Part shown: piece after piece, positions 43,501 to 54,500 of the stretch
How positions within the stretch are numbered: the first letter of the stretch is position 1
How the letters are laid out: every line of letters starts with the position of its first letter
NCBI GenBank assembly: GCA_964036195.1
Contig: OZ038450.1
Location: 3,474,701 to 3,538,700 of the forward strand
Direction of reading: 5' to 3'
Origin: Sphaerolaimus hirsutus
Taxonomy: Eukaryota; Nematoda; Chromadorea; Monhysterida; Sphaerolaimidae
Length of the DNA: 64,000 bases
The notes under the pieces: generated by a model
The model's input: only the letters and a program-made list of their open reading frames with translations
The model's database searches: none
What the model was told of the DNA's origin: nothing
Position numbers and translations under genes: made by a program

Positions 43501-45620
43501 TTACCATAACTCTTCAATAGTACCCCCAGGTTTTTAATCATTTCAATTATGAAATGATGCATTTCATTGGTTTAAATGGTTCCGATTTCAAATATGACAT
43601 CAATTTTGAAACTACATTCCCATAACCCAAAAATAATACCCCAGGGTTTATAAAATTTCAAATTATGAAATGATGCATTTGGTTTTATTTGATGGTACTG
43701 ATTACAAAAATACACTACATTTTGACACTACATAACCATAACCCTTACCATGACACTACATAACATAATGATTCCCCTAAGTCTTAAAAATATCCAAATT
43801 ATGGAATGATGAATTTTGGGGGTCTTAATGGCTCTGATTTCAAATATGTACTTCATTTTTGTACTACATTACCATAACCCTAGAAAGTACTGCCAAGGCG
43901 AGAATAATGCCAGGGCGAGAATCCTGCTAGCGTAAATTTAAAACAACGGCACCTACAATAGGAAAACACGCACTAATGTCTAAACGCGGCCGGGGCGCGT
44001 CCGCCCGCGGCACTCGAAAATCCCGGCGGCGGTCCGTCGTTCGCGCGTCAAGAGCGCACAAAAACACCGCTGGATGGGCAAAAGAATGGCGGCGCGGCGG
44101 GCAGATTCTCTCAAATTCTAAATATAAACTTGTTGCCTCTTGCTAGCTTTTGTATGGACGGTAAAGCAGTAGAAAAGTAACGCAAAATGGCAAAAAGTGA
44201 CCTGCATGCGTGAAGAGTGGGCCTCTTGGTCGGGTTCGAATAACACCTGGGGGGCACTCCCAGACGCTGTTAAATGTCAAATGTCATGTAAAGTGTCAAA
44301 AGTCATGGAAAATGCCCTGCAAAATGGCAACTCGGTTGCCATTTTGCAGGGAATTTTTCATGACTTTTGAGACTTTGCATGACATTTAACATTTTACAGG
44401 GTCTGGGATTGGCACCTGATTCAGTGCGTCTTCGCCCAGCACCTGAAAAAAGACAATGTGAAAAAACATGTTTAACATAAAATGCGAAAAAATTATGAAA
44501 ATCATTTTTAAATTTCAGAGGTCAAAGCCTTTTGTCAAAACTGCTTTCTTTTTGTTAGATAATTTATCATTAGGTATATCTGGTGGGGCCATTTCCGCAA
44601 ATTGAGAAGTGAGAAGAAAAATGGCGAACGCAAGTGAAATTACAAAAGTGAAATTTAATGGCAAGTAAATTGCCAAAAGCGAAGTAAAAAAAGAAAAAGG
44701 AATTTCCCTTCGCTTTTGCCATTTTACTTCTCAATTCACTTCGCTTTTGCCATTTCACTTCGCATTTGCCATTTTTTTCCCACTTCTCAATTTGCGGAAC
44801 TGGACCCTGTTTCCCTTTTTGTTCAACTTCCCGAATAGCTGACATTAAAAGTCTGCGACTCGATTCGAATTGTGTGCGGCGGGGCGCAATCTCCAACCAC
44901 GTCAACGTCCGTATCTGCATCCGCGTCCCCGGTGTATACGCTGCGCGACGCAATAGCGGACTTTTGGGTTAAAATCATGTTAAAATCGTGTTAAAAATCA
45001 AGTTTCGATACTTTTGGGAGAAAATTCGGCTGGCCCGCAGCCTGTAAAATATAATGCAAGGATGTCAGAAAAATGGCAAAAAGTAATTTTTAAGTTTGCC
45101 GGAAATTTTACATGATATTTTACAGGGTGCTACACTGGCACGTTTGATGTGAAAAACCATTTTGACTCGAACTCACATTGTAAGCAAAATACGCCATCGC
45201 ACGATATAAGGCGGGAATAAAAAATTAAATGCGAGATCAAATCATATAGATGTAGGCGTGACGGCTAGTGTAAATTTTTCTTCTTTGCATACCTAAAATT
45301 CTACCCTCCACTGAATCTATGGGTGCAAGCCGAAGTGCGCCAGGATTCAGCAATAAGTGCCAGGCCGCAAGAACCATAAATTTACCTTACCGTTTACCGC
45401 AATTACACACTCCACCGTACCGTTTACCGGAAAACCGAATAGTTTCACAACCCTACCTGTGGGCACCACAAGCGGCGCCAATGTCAGCGCCGACACTTTC
45501 GAACCAGGTTTGCGACGGAACGTCCGCCATTAATCGCTGCCAGGTGCCTTCCGACAGGTCCGACTGCGAGTTTTCAAATTTTTTTGTTCGAGTTTTGAGA
45601 TGCTTCGCAAGAGCCCTCAT
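34523..45620 (-). CDS. p53/p63/p73-family transcription factor with C-terminal SAM domain
   Basis: Minus-strand exons: 45457-45620 (possible transactivation exon, [15 protein letters not shown]), 44202-44442 (split by an element), 40798-40931, 38726-38807, 37652-38375 (split by a hAT-like element), 37252-37389, 36182-36475, 35785-35897, 35203-35375, 34523-34769. From 44442 onward all phases agree and give 481 codons. The join from the first exon is out of phase, so that end is tentative. The DNA-binding domain is unmistakable: [19 protein letters not shown], a VVQRCLTH zinc site, [30 protein letters not shown] and VCACPGRD. A tetramerisation helix follows ([17 protein letters not shown]), then a SAM-like domain ([19 protein letters not shown]...[10 protein letters not shown]), as in p63/p73 and most invertebrate family members. 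The residue equivalent to human Arg273 is Lys ([11 protein letters not shown]). The final exon ends at TGA 34523, or may splice at 34556. Confidence 0.88.
34884..35109. mobile_element. Short inverted-repeat element, GTATACTCGGCGG termini
   Basis: Left end GTATACTCGGCGGGCCGCA and right end GCGGTCCGCCGAGTATAC bracket about 226 bases. Similar termini recur at 10935, 18253, 28368, 32963-33148, 45892 and 63369. Located in a p53-family intron. Confidence 0.65.
36882..37246. mobile_element. Foldback element, TACCGTATTACCTCG termini
   Basis: Inverted ends TACCGTATTACCTCGAAATA bracket G-rich GGGGGTTATT segments. Copies or fragments lie at 14207-14330, 18003-18105 and 31583-31680. p53-family intron. 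Confidence 0.65.
37806..38331. mobile_element. hAT-like element interrupting the p53 DNA-binding-domain exon
   Basis: Termini CAGGGGTATCG and CGAGACCCCTG with a perfect 8-bp duplication ACGTGAGA (37798-37805, 38332-38339). On the minus strand the coding sequence reads ...KLYARSSH before and VEPVVCPL after, contiguous when the element and one duplication are removed. Read through, it gives an in-frame stop. Interior has GATAGATAGC repeats typical of this family (also at 51696-51986 and within 62012-63360). Confidence 0.88.
38437..38676. repeat. GTTGACA palindrome
   Basis: Ends TTAGTTGACATCGCG and GTCAACTAGCGTGCG with imperfect arms. Related palindromes occur at 32407-32562, 45680-45835, 48915-49140 and 50388-50595. 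p53-family intron. Confidence 0.55.
38869..39092. mobile_element. CCAG-flanked foldback, GGGCCAGTTCCGC ends
   Basis: Arms of GCAAAATGAGAA, GAAGTGAAATGGC and GCGAAGTAAAAGCGCAAAG pair across a short centre. CCAG flanks both sides. A second copy is at about 44586-44808. Terminal and target similarity suggests kinship with the TGTAAAATG palindrome family. Intronic in the p53-family gene. Confidence 0.65.
39533..40690. mobile_element. hAT-like element, TAGGGATGG termini, with a nested hAT element
   Basis: Perfect 8-bp duplication CCCACAAC (39525-39532, 40691-40698). The ends are AAAAAGCGCTTTTT-like runs. The nested element 39702-40144 has its own duplication. A TGCGCGCTCGCGCGCG motif lies at 40527-40542, outside the nested copy. 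p53-family intron. Confidence 0.85.
39702..40144. mobile_element. hAT-like element, CAGGGACGTATCCAGG termini
   Basis: Perfect 8-bp duplication GACAAGTG (39694-39701, 40145-40152). Same family as 25893-26330, including poly-G/poly-C flanks, GCGCCATGGCGC segments and TGCGCGCTTGCGCGCA (40007-40022). Confidence 0.88.
41217..41460. other. GC-rich island, possible non-coding or 5' exon sequence
   Basis: A sharp rise in GC against an AT-rich background, with open frames on both strands. The minus-strand reading is basic ([12 protein letters not shown]). It lies in the intron between the p53 exons at 44202 and 40931. No family is recognisable; it could be an alternative promoter or exon. Confidence 0.25.
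41552..42094. mobile_element. hAT-like element, TAGGGTGTCAAA termini
   Basis: Perfect 8-bp duplication GTAAATGG (41544-41551, 42095-42102). The interior is TTTTCCGTTTTCC-type low complexity, pyrimidine-rich on the plus strand. p53-family intron. Confidence 0.85.
42095..43439. other. AT-rich intron sequence, nothing recognised
   Basis: Apart from one TGTAAAGTGTC palindrome (about 42172-42275), no repeat boundary, ORF or RNA structure stands out. Confidence 0.5.
43440..43900 (+). repeat. Degenerate tandem repeat, about 120-base unit
   Basis: About four diverged units share the order GGCACTGATTTCAAAT, CATTTTGAxACTxCATTACCATAACCC, a CCCCAGG/TAATACC-like block and ATTATGAAATGATGCAT. It ends at a short GC-rich island (43980-44110). 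Confidence 0.7.
44247..44415 (-). mobile_element. Palindromic element acting as an exact GT-AG intron in the p53-family gene
   Basis: On the minus strand it reads CAG|GTGCCAATCCCAGACC ... GGGAGTGCCCCCCAG|GTG. The 27-nt left exon part (VLGEDALNQ) and 45-nt right part ([15 protein letters not shown]) join in frame with canonical GT-AG boundaries. The CAGG target is repeated on both sides. Outer boundaries are TTTTTTCAG before and CAG|GTCACT after. Confidence 0.75.
45034..45134. mobile_element. Short CTGG-flanked palindromic element
   Basis: CTGG at 45030-45033 and 45135-45138, with CCTGTAAAAT and TTTTACAGG arms. Intronic or upstream in the p53-family gene. Confidence 0.55.
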
Positions 45621-45679
45621 TGCAGCGCATGGGGGCGAAAATTTTTGTCTGTACTGCTTGGTGGAGCACCGGAGTAGGC

Positions 45680-45835
45680 CCACACACGCTAGTTGACATC
45701 GACACCAAATGTCGACTGGTTCCGTTCCCAATTCAAAGCTTGCGTCTAAACGTCATTCGTGGGATCGTCAGCAAGCTTCGCATCGGGATTGGCACCAGTT
45801 GACATTTGGTGTCGATGTCAACTAGCGTGTGTGGG
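45680..45835. mobile_element. GTTGACA palindrome
   Basis: CCCACACACGCTAGTTGACA and its complement enclose AAGCTTGC arms. Nearly the same sequence is nested in the element at 32182-32701. Confidence 0.7.
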
Positions 45836-48547
45836 TCCAATAAAAACACAGAATGCCGAAAAGTGTCGGTACCGAAGAAGCGTTTATACTACGCGGACCG
45901 GACGCCATGCATTTTCAGAACTATTTAAACAATCGTCGAAAACCGTAAATTACATTCACAAGGCACGGGATTGACCCAGTCTTTCACACCATCACCAACA
46001 AAACAAAACAATGCAAAATTTACTCGCAACGAGGGCGTGACCATTTTTTCCAACGACGGCACATCACCTTCCCCCAGGCCAGACATCTCGCAATTGACCA
46101 AATATTCCTTGGGTTATGGTAGTTCGGGTATAGTAGTTTAAGGAAGCAGTTTTATTTAGAGAGGTACGGTAGTGTGTAGTGATGTAAAAGCGCCATGGCG
46201 CTAGCGCCAAAGCAAAAAGCGCCATGGCGCTTTTGGCTCTAACTTGCTGTGGCGCGATTGGCGCTTGGCGCCGTGCCCACGAAAAGCGCCAAGGCGCTTT
46301 TGGCACTTGGCGCTATTTTTACCCGGCGCGAAGAACAAAATATTTGGCGCTGGCGCTGGCCCTTGGCGCTAGCACCAAAGCAAAAAGCGCCATGGCGCTT
46401 CTGACGCGTGGCGCCATTTTTACTCTGGCGCCAAGCGCTAGGTGTTGGAAAAGCGCCATGGCGCTTTTGGTGCTTGGCGCCAAAGTCCTGGCGCTTTTTA
46501 CATCACTAGTAGTGTGTAATGCTGTCGATTTTTCGCTGTGTTTCAGAAACAGAAATGACGTATGTCCACAGAGTATGAGACAGTGTTTGTACAATTTATT
46601 TGCGACTAAATAATGTATGTATGCAATAAAAATACTTTATCCATGGATATACAAACTGAACTGGCACGATTTCAACTATTTAAATAAATTCAATAATATA
46701 TTATTTTTATGTCAAAGGCACAAGCAACAGCAAAAGTGTCCATTGCCTGTTTGGAAAATTGTTATGCAAATACATGGGACGCAATGCAATACATTCGAAA
46801 ACAATAAAAAATCAGATTGGAAACTTGCCAAAAATGGAATACCGAAAATGCTAAGTGTAGGGTAGATACTGGCCGACCTTACTTTACCCATTACGTAAAA
46901 ATAAAAGTATCAACAATTGGATAGCCTTATAAATATGAGATTAGCGAAAAATCTAAGGTTCCTGAACCAAAACAACTTCCTATTTGCAATGGAGACCTGA
47001 AACACTACAACTGGCAGACTGAGTGACAAAAAAATGAAAAATAGTATGATAAATGTTGAAACGCAAGCGGTGTGAGCGAAAATGCGGTCACAGAAACAAC
47101 AGAAATTGACCCACCCAAATGACTGCACAAATATTGATTAGCTAAGTAGTTGTCGTTCGATTGGCGTTAATCATTGCTTATCAACAAATCAACAGAAGTC
47201 AATTATATATTGGTCGTTTTCAATGGGGGTTCACACGGTATATTTCGAATATCGAGTATCGAAAAGTACCATATCAAATTAAGACATGGGGAATTTTGAA
47301 GCAACAAGAAATATGAGCGTTAAAATCGATTTTATATCTTTTTACGGTATTGAATATATTAAAATTATAAAAAACAACACTCTCTACATATCGAATATCG
47401 TCAGTCATCGAAAATTTTGAAAAGATATCGAACATTGATAGTGAAAAGTATTACCGACCAAACCCCATTTTTCACTGGGCAGTTGAATACATGTGATGGG
47501 GGCAGTCCCAGACCCTGTAAAATGTCAAACGTCATGCAAAGTGTCAAAAGTCATGTAAAATGCCCGGTAAAATGGCAAACTTGCCATTTTACCGGGAATT
47601 TTAAAAAGACTTTTGACACTTTGCATGACATTTGACATTTTACAGGGTCTGGGACTGGCACATGGAAACACCCGGGCCTGTGCCTCTGTGCATGTTTACC
47701 CGTTGTGCATGTCGGGGGTATTCTAGATTTTGACCCTCCAGGGGGTTGGATATATTGCTAATCGCTCCTTTGGAAGGATAGATAGCTGGAAAAAATTTAG
47801 GGGGTTTGGGGGTTCAATGTATAGGCTTTTTTGTGATGTAGAAAAAAAGGTAAAAAAATCGCAAAAAGTAAGTGAAAAATACTAAAAATGGGTATATAAG
47901 CACATATACTACAAAAAAATAGCTGAAAAAGACAATAAAACACATGAACTAGTGATTTTGAAGGTAAAAAATCTATAAAAAGGTATGGAAATTAGCGATT
48001 TTGAATGAAAATAAGGGTCAACATGCACACCGGGTAAACATGCACAGAAGGCCTCAGTCGAAACACCCATCCCCTCAGAAAAACCTGCACTACAAAATAG
48101 CGTACATTAACGGACTACATGCCCACGCTTTTTTCAAAAGTGTAGCGCGTAGCAACCGTTCAAATATTGAGTATCCACATCTACTATCCCAAATAAAAAT
48201 AGCAGCGCAGATAAAATCGAAACACCGAGATAGCAATAAAAAGGGAGAGTCACCGTATGTAATCTTGGCAAAATGCCAAAACGGCCGTTTAGATAGACCC
48301 GTTTGTACACACACACACACACACATCATATACATCTGTCAACTATTTAGGTGTGGGCCGCCATCAGCGACCATTTCCGGTTGCTTAATCGCATTTCGCG
48401 GTTACTACCAGTAACGCGAACGTAAATACTGCGTCTTTTACTCTAGCTCATACAATATCAAATTGTATCCAATACAAACTTAGACTGGTGCCAAGATCAC
48501 ATACGTGACTCGATCCAATAAAACCCCCCAAAAGTCAACCCCCCCAG
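45836..48547. other. Intergenic between beta-catenin and the p53-family gene
   Basis: Contains a GCGCCATGGCGC cluster (46185-46505), AT-rich unique sequence (46600-47220), short TATCGAATATCG repeats (47230-47430), a palindromic element with ATGG duplication (47500-47661), a diverged CAGGGGTCTC-type hAT fragment (about 47700-48020) and a short (CA)n run (48308-48325). No gene seen. Confidence 0.6.
47500..47661. mobile_element. Palindromic element, ATGG duplication
   Basis: GGCAGTCCCAGACCCTG and GGGTCTGGGACTGGCAC ends, ATGG at 47496-47499 and 47662-47665. It is the best-conserved intergenic member of the family and shows that CTGG is a preference, not an absolute rule. Confidence 0.7.
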
Positions 48548-51500
48548 CTACATATCAGTCCACTGCTGTTGTTGGGGGGTGAACCCGGTAGCGGGGGAAG
48601 GCTGGGGGGCGCCGGGCCACTCGAAGGGTGCGCACTGGGCCATAGAAGAACTGCTGGGGGTTGGAGTGGTGTCCAGAGGGCTTGTGAGGTCGCCTGTGCG
48701 AAATGGATGGGGTGTGATCGGAATTGATCGGGGTGGGATGAATTTTGGTGGGCGTAAAATATATTTGGAGCTTCTATTTGCTGAATGTTGATTCAAAGCT
48801 CTCTATGTTGATGCTCTTGTTTCGAACTCCCTCGTTCTCCAACATCGATTTCGATAAAATGTAATTTAACTTTCATTTCCAGTGAGCTGCCAGTGATGTC
48901 CCTTTGTGCCTACACAGACTAGTTGTCACCGTGACTTCGTGTGAAAACTGAAATTTTTTCAAATGCAAATAAACGATCACGGTTGAATAATTTAATTTTT
49001 TAAATTTGAATTTAAATAAATGAAAGTTTTAATTTGAAAACTAAAACACATTTAGCATACAAAAAGAGTAGGCTGAATGTCGCCATGTCACCATTTCAGA
49101 TTCACATCGGTCACGGTAAAAACTAGTGTGTGTAGAGCCTTTGGGTCCGCTCACTGACTATTTATCAAAAGCTCCTAATGTTTATTTTAAAGTGTCAAAT
49201 TTTCTTTGTGATAGAGCATAGTTTATTTGATATAGTGACACTTGATTTTCATTGTTTCTGTCAAGTGTGGTGCTTTTTAAATTATTTTCGGTCGTTGAGT
49301 TGACATTTTTGCGAAGTCAATTGGTGTATGTGAGTCCATAGTGCCACTACATTTCACAAAAAAACCTCCCCTCCCCCACCCACCAGCCATAGACCCGGCA
49401 GTAGCGACGCCAGAAAGCACGTCGCTCAGCTGCATGTCGGCATCGTGGTCATCAGCTGGCACGTTGCCAGAACCGAACACATCGCCGCACCAGTCGAGCC
49501 CGGCGCCAGGCGCCATGGTGCCAGATGATGTGGCCTCGGAGGGACCCATGGGGCCGGAAAGTTGCTCAACTAGTTGACGGGATAGTTTGGCTGAGTGGGG
49601 AAATTGGGTGAAGAATGGTGTATTTGTAAGAAAAGGTTTTACTTTAGTTTTTTTTAATAGGGATTGGTTGGGTGTTTGAGTTTTAGATGGCGTTTTGAGT
49701 TTTTTGCCATATAATGGCCGTGGTCCATGAGATAGCATTATATAATAGGTGATTTCTGCCAAAAATCAATTTTCATCAACTTATTATCCATATCGCCCTT
49801 CAAAATTTGAAAACATCGAAATCATCATAGTCATAATCATAGTTACCGAATGTCGAAATGTTGACATCATGGAAGCTAAGCGAAGCATGCTTCCCACCAA
49901 AATCCCGCCGAAAAAATCCCCAAAATCCCCAAACCAAAAACCAACCAATCTCCGCATTAGAAGAATGCGCCAAATCATTCAGAAGGCTCAAAGGCTGATG
50001 ATGTCTCAGAGCGACCAGCCCCTGGGGCTCTTGAAGCAGCTCCACTAAAGCGCCCAGAACCAATCTCAAAAGGGATTCCGTCTCAAACGCGAGCATGTGC
50101 ACCAAAGTCTGCATGACATTCGGCTGTTGATTCACCACGAAATTTCTGGCCTCGGGATATCTGGCCAGCCGCTGTAACGCGAAAACCGTGCACGCGGCTA
50201 AATTTACGACGCGCGTGGAGCCGACGCAACTGCGCTCGCCGAACTGTTGGATGTGCACGAACGCCTGCGGTGGGGGGTTTAGTTGACACCCGTGTCGTTT
50301 TGGGCAGTGAAAATTCTGGTCGTTTTCCCAAATTTATTTTTTGAATAGATTTTTCAATTTGGGCATTGAGACTCACTGGTTCTACACACACTAGTTGACA
50401 ATCACATCGTGTGTCAACTGGGTCGACTGGTATCGATTCATATTTTAGTTGACGGGTCACAGAACGATGTTCAAATGCACGACGCAATATTAATTCTTTT
50501 TCGACATTGCCACACGAGCACTGCGAAATGGTCCTTCAACCAGTCAACTAAAATCTGAATTGACGTGAAAACCAGTTGACACTTGCGTGTATAGCCGCAT
50601 TGTGTAGGATACCTATCATGCCGATTTTCGATTCAATGCGGTTCCGTTGGACAGCTTCCAACACGTTTTCTCCGGTAGTCCGATTAATCGTATCCGAAAT
50701 TCAGTACAGATCTCTACTGGGCAACTGGCAAGCAAAATCACATCGATTTTCCCCACACAACGAAACTCGACAATCAAAAGGGAAAAAACGGTCAACTAAA
50801 TGCCCAACCTGGTCCAGGGCGCCGATCACAATGACCAGAACCAAGCGACCGGGCGGCACGCGGGAAGGTTGTTCGGCCAGCGCGCGTACATGTTCGTCGT
50901 TGGCGGCGATATTGGCGATTAAGTCCAGTGTCCATCTGGAGGTTGAAGGGTGGTTTTTGAGGGTTTTTTGGACGGAAACGTTGAGAATTTATCGACTGTG
51001 TGGATTTATGTAGGGATGGCACTCGATTTTTTTAATGCTCTTAAAATTAATTTTTCCGACACTAGATTTACTTACGTATTCAGAGTGTGAAATTTTGACG
51101 GAAAACGGATAGGTCACAAATTTTTGGCACCCTAAAAAGAGAAAGATAAATATTTTTCAGCTGCAAGAAAACGGAAACCTAATTTTTTACAGAAAACGGA
51201 GACGGAAAGTTGACACACGAATGTTCACACTTATTTATCCTCATACCAACATTCTTCAAATAAACCACGTTTCTCAAACATCACCACTGAACCACCGCTC
51301 AAATAAAACCCCCCTCAAACCTAATAGCCACCGGCTGTCTACTCTCCAGCAAATCAGCGAGCAACTGAAACCCGTCGGCACTTCTCAAATCAGCCTGAGC
51401 CCTGGCAGCCAGTTCGTGTCTGCTCACCAAATGTCTCAAAGCTCTGAGACCACTTTCTACGATGTCGGCGCCCGCTTCTGTGCCGCAGTGAAGTTGCAAA

Positions 51501-54500
51501 GTGCGCACTAGTGCTGTGACCCCCTTCTCTTCCACTATGGTGCGCTGTGGGGGGGGGGTAATTTTGGTGTTGTGTGAGGGTGATAGGCACTCGAAAATCC
51601 CACACCCGATCCCGACAAAATGCCCCCCATCCCGATCACGAAAAATTGCAAATTCCAAAGCGAAGATGAAAAAATCACTCGTTTTTGCTGAGAAGCAGGG
51701 GTCTCTTAGGGGGGGGGCTGGGGGGGGGGCTGCCCCCTTTTTATAGTTTTTCACCTTCAAAATCGTGCTCTCCAGCTATATGCCTATTTTTAGCCATTTT
51801 AAACCTACTTTTAGCCACTTTTGACCAATTACTAGCGATTTTTTCCCCTTTCGGCCTTAAAAAGCCTATATATTTTGCCCCCGCGAGCCCCCCCCCCCAG
51901 AAATTTTTTTCAGCTATCTATCCCTCCGGAGGAGCGGTTTGCTATCTATCCAGCCCCCGCGTAGGCCAAAATCTTGCAGACCCCTGCTGAGAAGAATAGA
52001 AATCTGCATTGTGCATTTTATTGTCACTACTCTGGCGTCCATGTGCGTTTTAGACTTTTTTGTCAAAGATCAGGAGAAACCCCACACTTTTTTGGCCTAA
52101 ATTCCGATCCCGGAAATTCTGAACGCCAATACAGATAAAGAGAGTACAAGTCAAAATCCCGACATTAAAAAAAAATTCCGGAAAAGTCAGTCGGGTTCAA
52201 ACCCTACACCACCAACCTTATTCTGTTGGTTATTACAAGTCAAATTCATCAGTGTGCCCACACAATAAGCCTCTAGAACTCGATCAGTGGTGCCTAGCAA
52301 TCGAACTACATGTCTGAGTAATTCATCAACATTTGGCTCTTGCGTAGCCTCGTCGGATAGGTTTAGCAAGTTCTGCATGCACTTGTTGACTAGGCGTGCA
52401 GACGCGTGCGCTAGATGGCGCCCCAGTGCTTGCACGCCGCCTGTGGGGGGCGGAGTTTGTTTGGGGTTGAGTTAGGGAAGGTGTTCAACATTTTGAAATA
52501 AACTGCACTTTTTCAATTTAAATTGAAAAGTGTAGCATAGTTCACAATTCGAAAGTTCTCCGAAAAAAAAACTTCTTAGAACTTTGAATTTTGAAGACGT
52601 ATTGGTCTGACGCATAAGTTTTTGCCGTTTCCGGATCGTTTCATATTGAAGCGTCCAGGATGATCAGTGGGGCTTCAGCCGGGTGAGTATTTGGCCACAT
52701 GTAAGCTGGCATTAATTAGAGTAAACATATTTACAGCGAAATTGATCACGTAAAAGTGTATCCAGTCATAATCCATCTCTAAATAATGTCCAAAACTCTA
52801 CATGCATGGCAGACCATTTCCAAAGTGTTCAATTTTTCAGTGAAATTCCAATGTAAGATCAGTTGGAAACATAAAGTTGGCGACATTTATAATCATCTAC
52901 TTTTATGTAATCAATCTCGTGCTGGACTTTTATTCTTCAATTTTACACTGAGCTGTAATTGCAGCACATACCCCCTACTGAGACCTCACGATCCAATGGG
53001 AGACGATCCTGAAACGGCAAAAACTTTGGCATCAAGCCAACAAGTATATTTATACAACAACATCCGATTCACATCGATCGAAACGGCGTCTTGATCGGCG
53101 ATAGTAGCCAAAAAATTTGTCCAAATCGTCCAACTATCTATCTGGAGCGATTTTTGAGAAATTTTACCCCAATATTCACTCAAAATTGCCAATTTTCATA
53201 CCTTTTAATAGTTTTTCACCTTCAAATTGCCTATTTTCAGCTATTTTGTGCACTATATATGTTTATATACCTATTTTAAGGTGTTTTTCACCCACTTTTA
53301 GCGATTTTTTACACTTTTCTTCCTTCTATACCTTGGAAAAGCCTATATATTGAACCCCCCTCCATTTTTCAGCTATCTATCCCTCCGGAGGAACGATTTA
53401 CTATCTATGTGAACCCCAAGAGGGGTCGAAATCCACTAAACCCCTGCCCCCCTTTTCGACCCCTGCGAAACCCTATGAAATTTGTTGAAAATAACCGACC
53501 TAATCTGATAATGGTTGCCTTGTGGTCGGCGTGCGAACTGAGTCTGACTAATAAACGAGACGTGATCCACAACAATTTCTCATATTCCCGCTCTTTCATT
53601 ATCTGCACCAGCGCGGCCGTCCCGCCGCACGTCAGTATCGCGTGCTGAAAGTTTTTTTGAATTAAAAAATATCCATTAATGGATAACATGTTAGAGGAAA
53701 CAATGCAAGTGTGAGATAGGGATGGCCAAAAAATGTTTTTTAACGACCGTTTAAAAAATTGTTTTAACAACCAATTAACAACGTTTTTTTAAAAGCTCCC
53801 AAATAACAACATATCAAAATGAAAAACGTATCAATTTCACAACAAAAAATCACAACTCACTCTAACATCCGAACTTCCAGTGACAAAATGATGTAAACAG
53901 TCAACCAAAACAGCGAGAACTTTGTCCTGTTGATCCATAGTGAGCATATTCAGCACGACCCTGTGCGCATCAAATCTGACCATCTCTTCCTTGGCACTTG
54001 GCACCGAGCCAACTCCAGTTCGATGGTGATTGGCGTGCTGAAGGAGGTTGTGCACCGTGCTCAATGCGTAGTGCCGCACCGTTTCCGATGTGCGAGATTC
54101 CGGGTCGACTGATGTGTTGTCGCTGGTGCTCAGACCGAAACTGGGAGATGTGAGGGATAATGGGTTAATGTTTCCAGTTTGAGTTACGATTTTAGCATAC
54201 TTTCTATTTTGAAGTTATCTTGTGAATGCAAGAAAGCATCGGGTTTTCTGTAACCGTTTTTCTTCTTTGACAGATTTTTTGTCACTGTGTGGAACTATGA
54301 CAAAGAAAGTCTAATTTTAAACTATGTCTTGATGGTATAATTGGTTAAAGACATTTTGTGCAGAATGCATACAGCCAAAAATACGCAGAAGCACTTAACT
54401 CGTCGACTTCTTTGCAAATAAACAAATACGTATTTCACAAAACAGTAAAAAACAGTAAAAATCACACGCAGAAACCCCCCAAAACTCACGACAACAACCT

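Noticed and set aside
50388-50595. An exonic palindrome insertion in beta-catenin
   Set aside because: With the correct exon set it lies inside an intron, so it gives no evidence for new intron formation.
50560-50710. An extra beta-catenin exon (minus strand, NVLEAVQRNRIESK)
   Set aside because: No acceptor in a usable phase and a stop just upstream. Exons 50809-50935 and 49946-50264 join directly in phase 0 and match the family without it.
53125-53445. Coding exons suggested by open frames in TATCTATCCCTCC-containing repeats
   Set aside because: The same sequence recurs at least six times as a hAT-like family, with no conserved frame.
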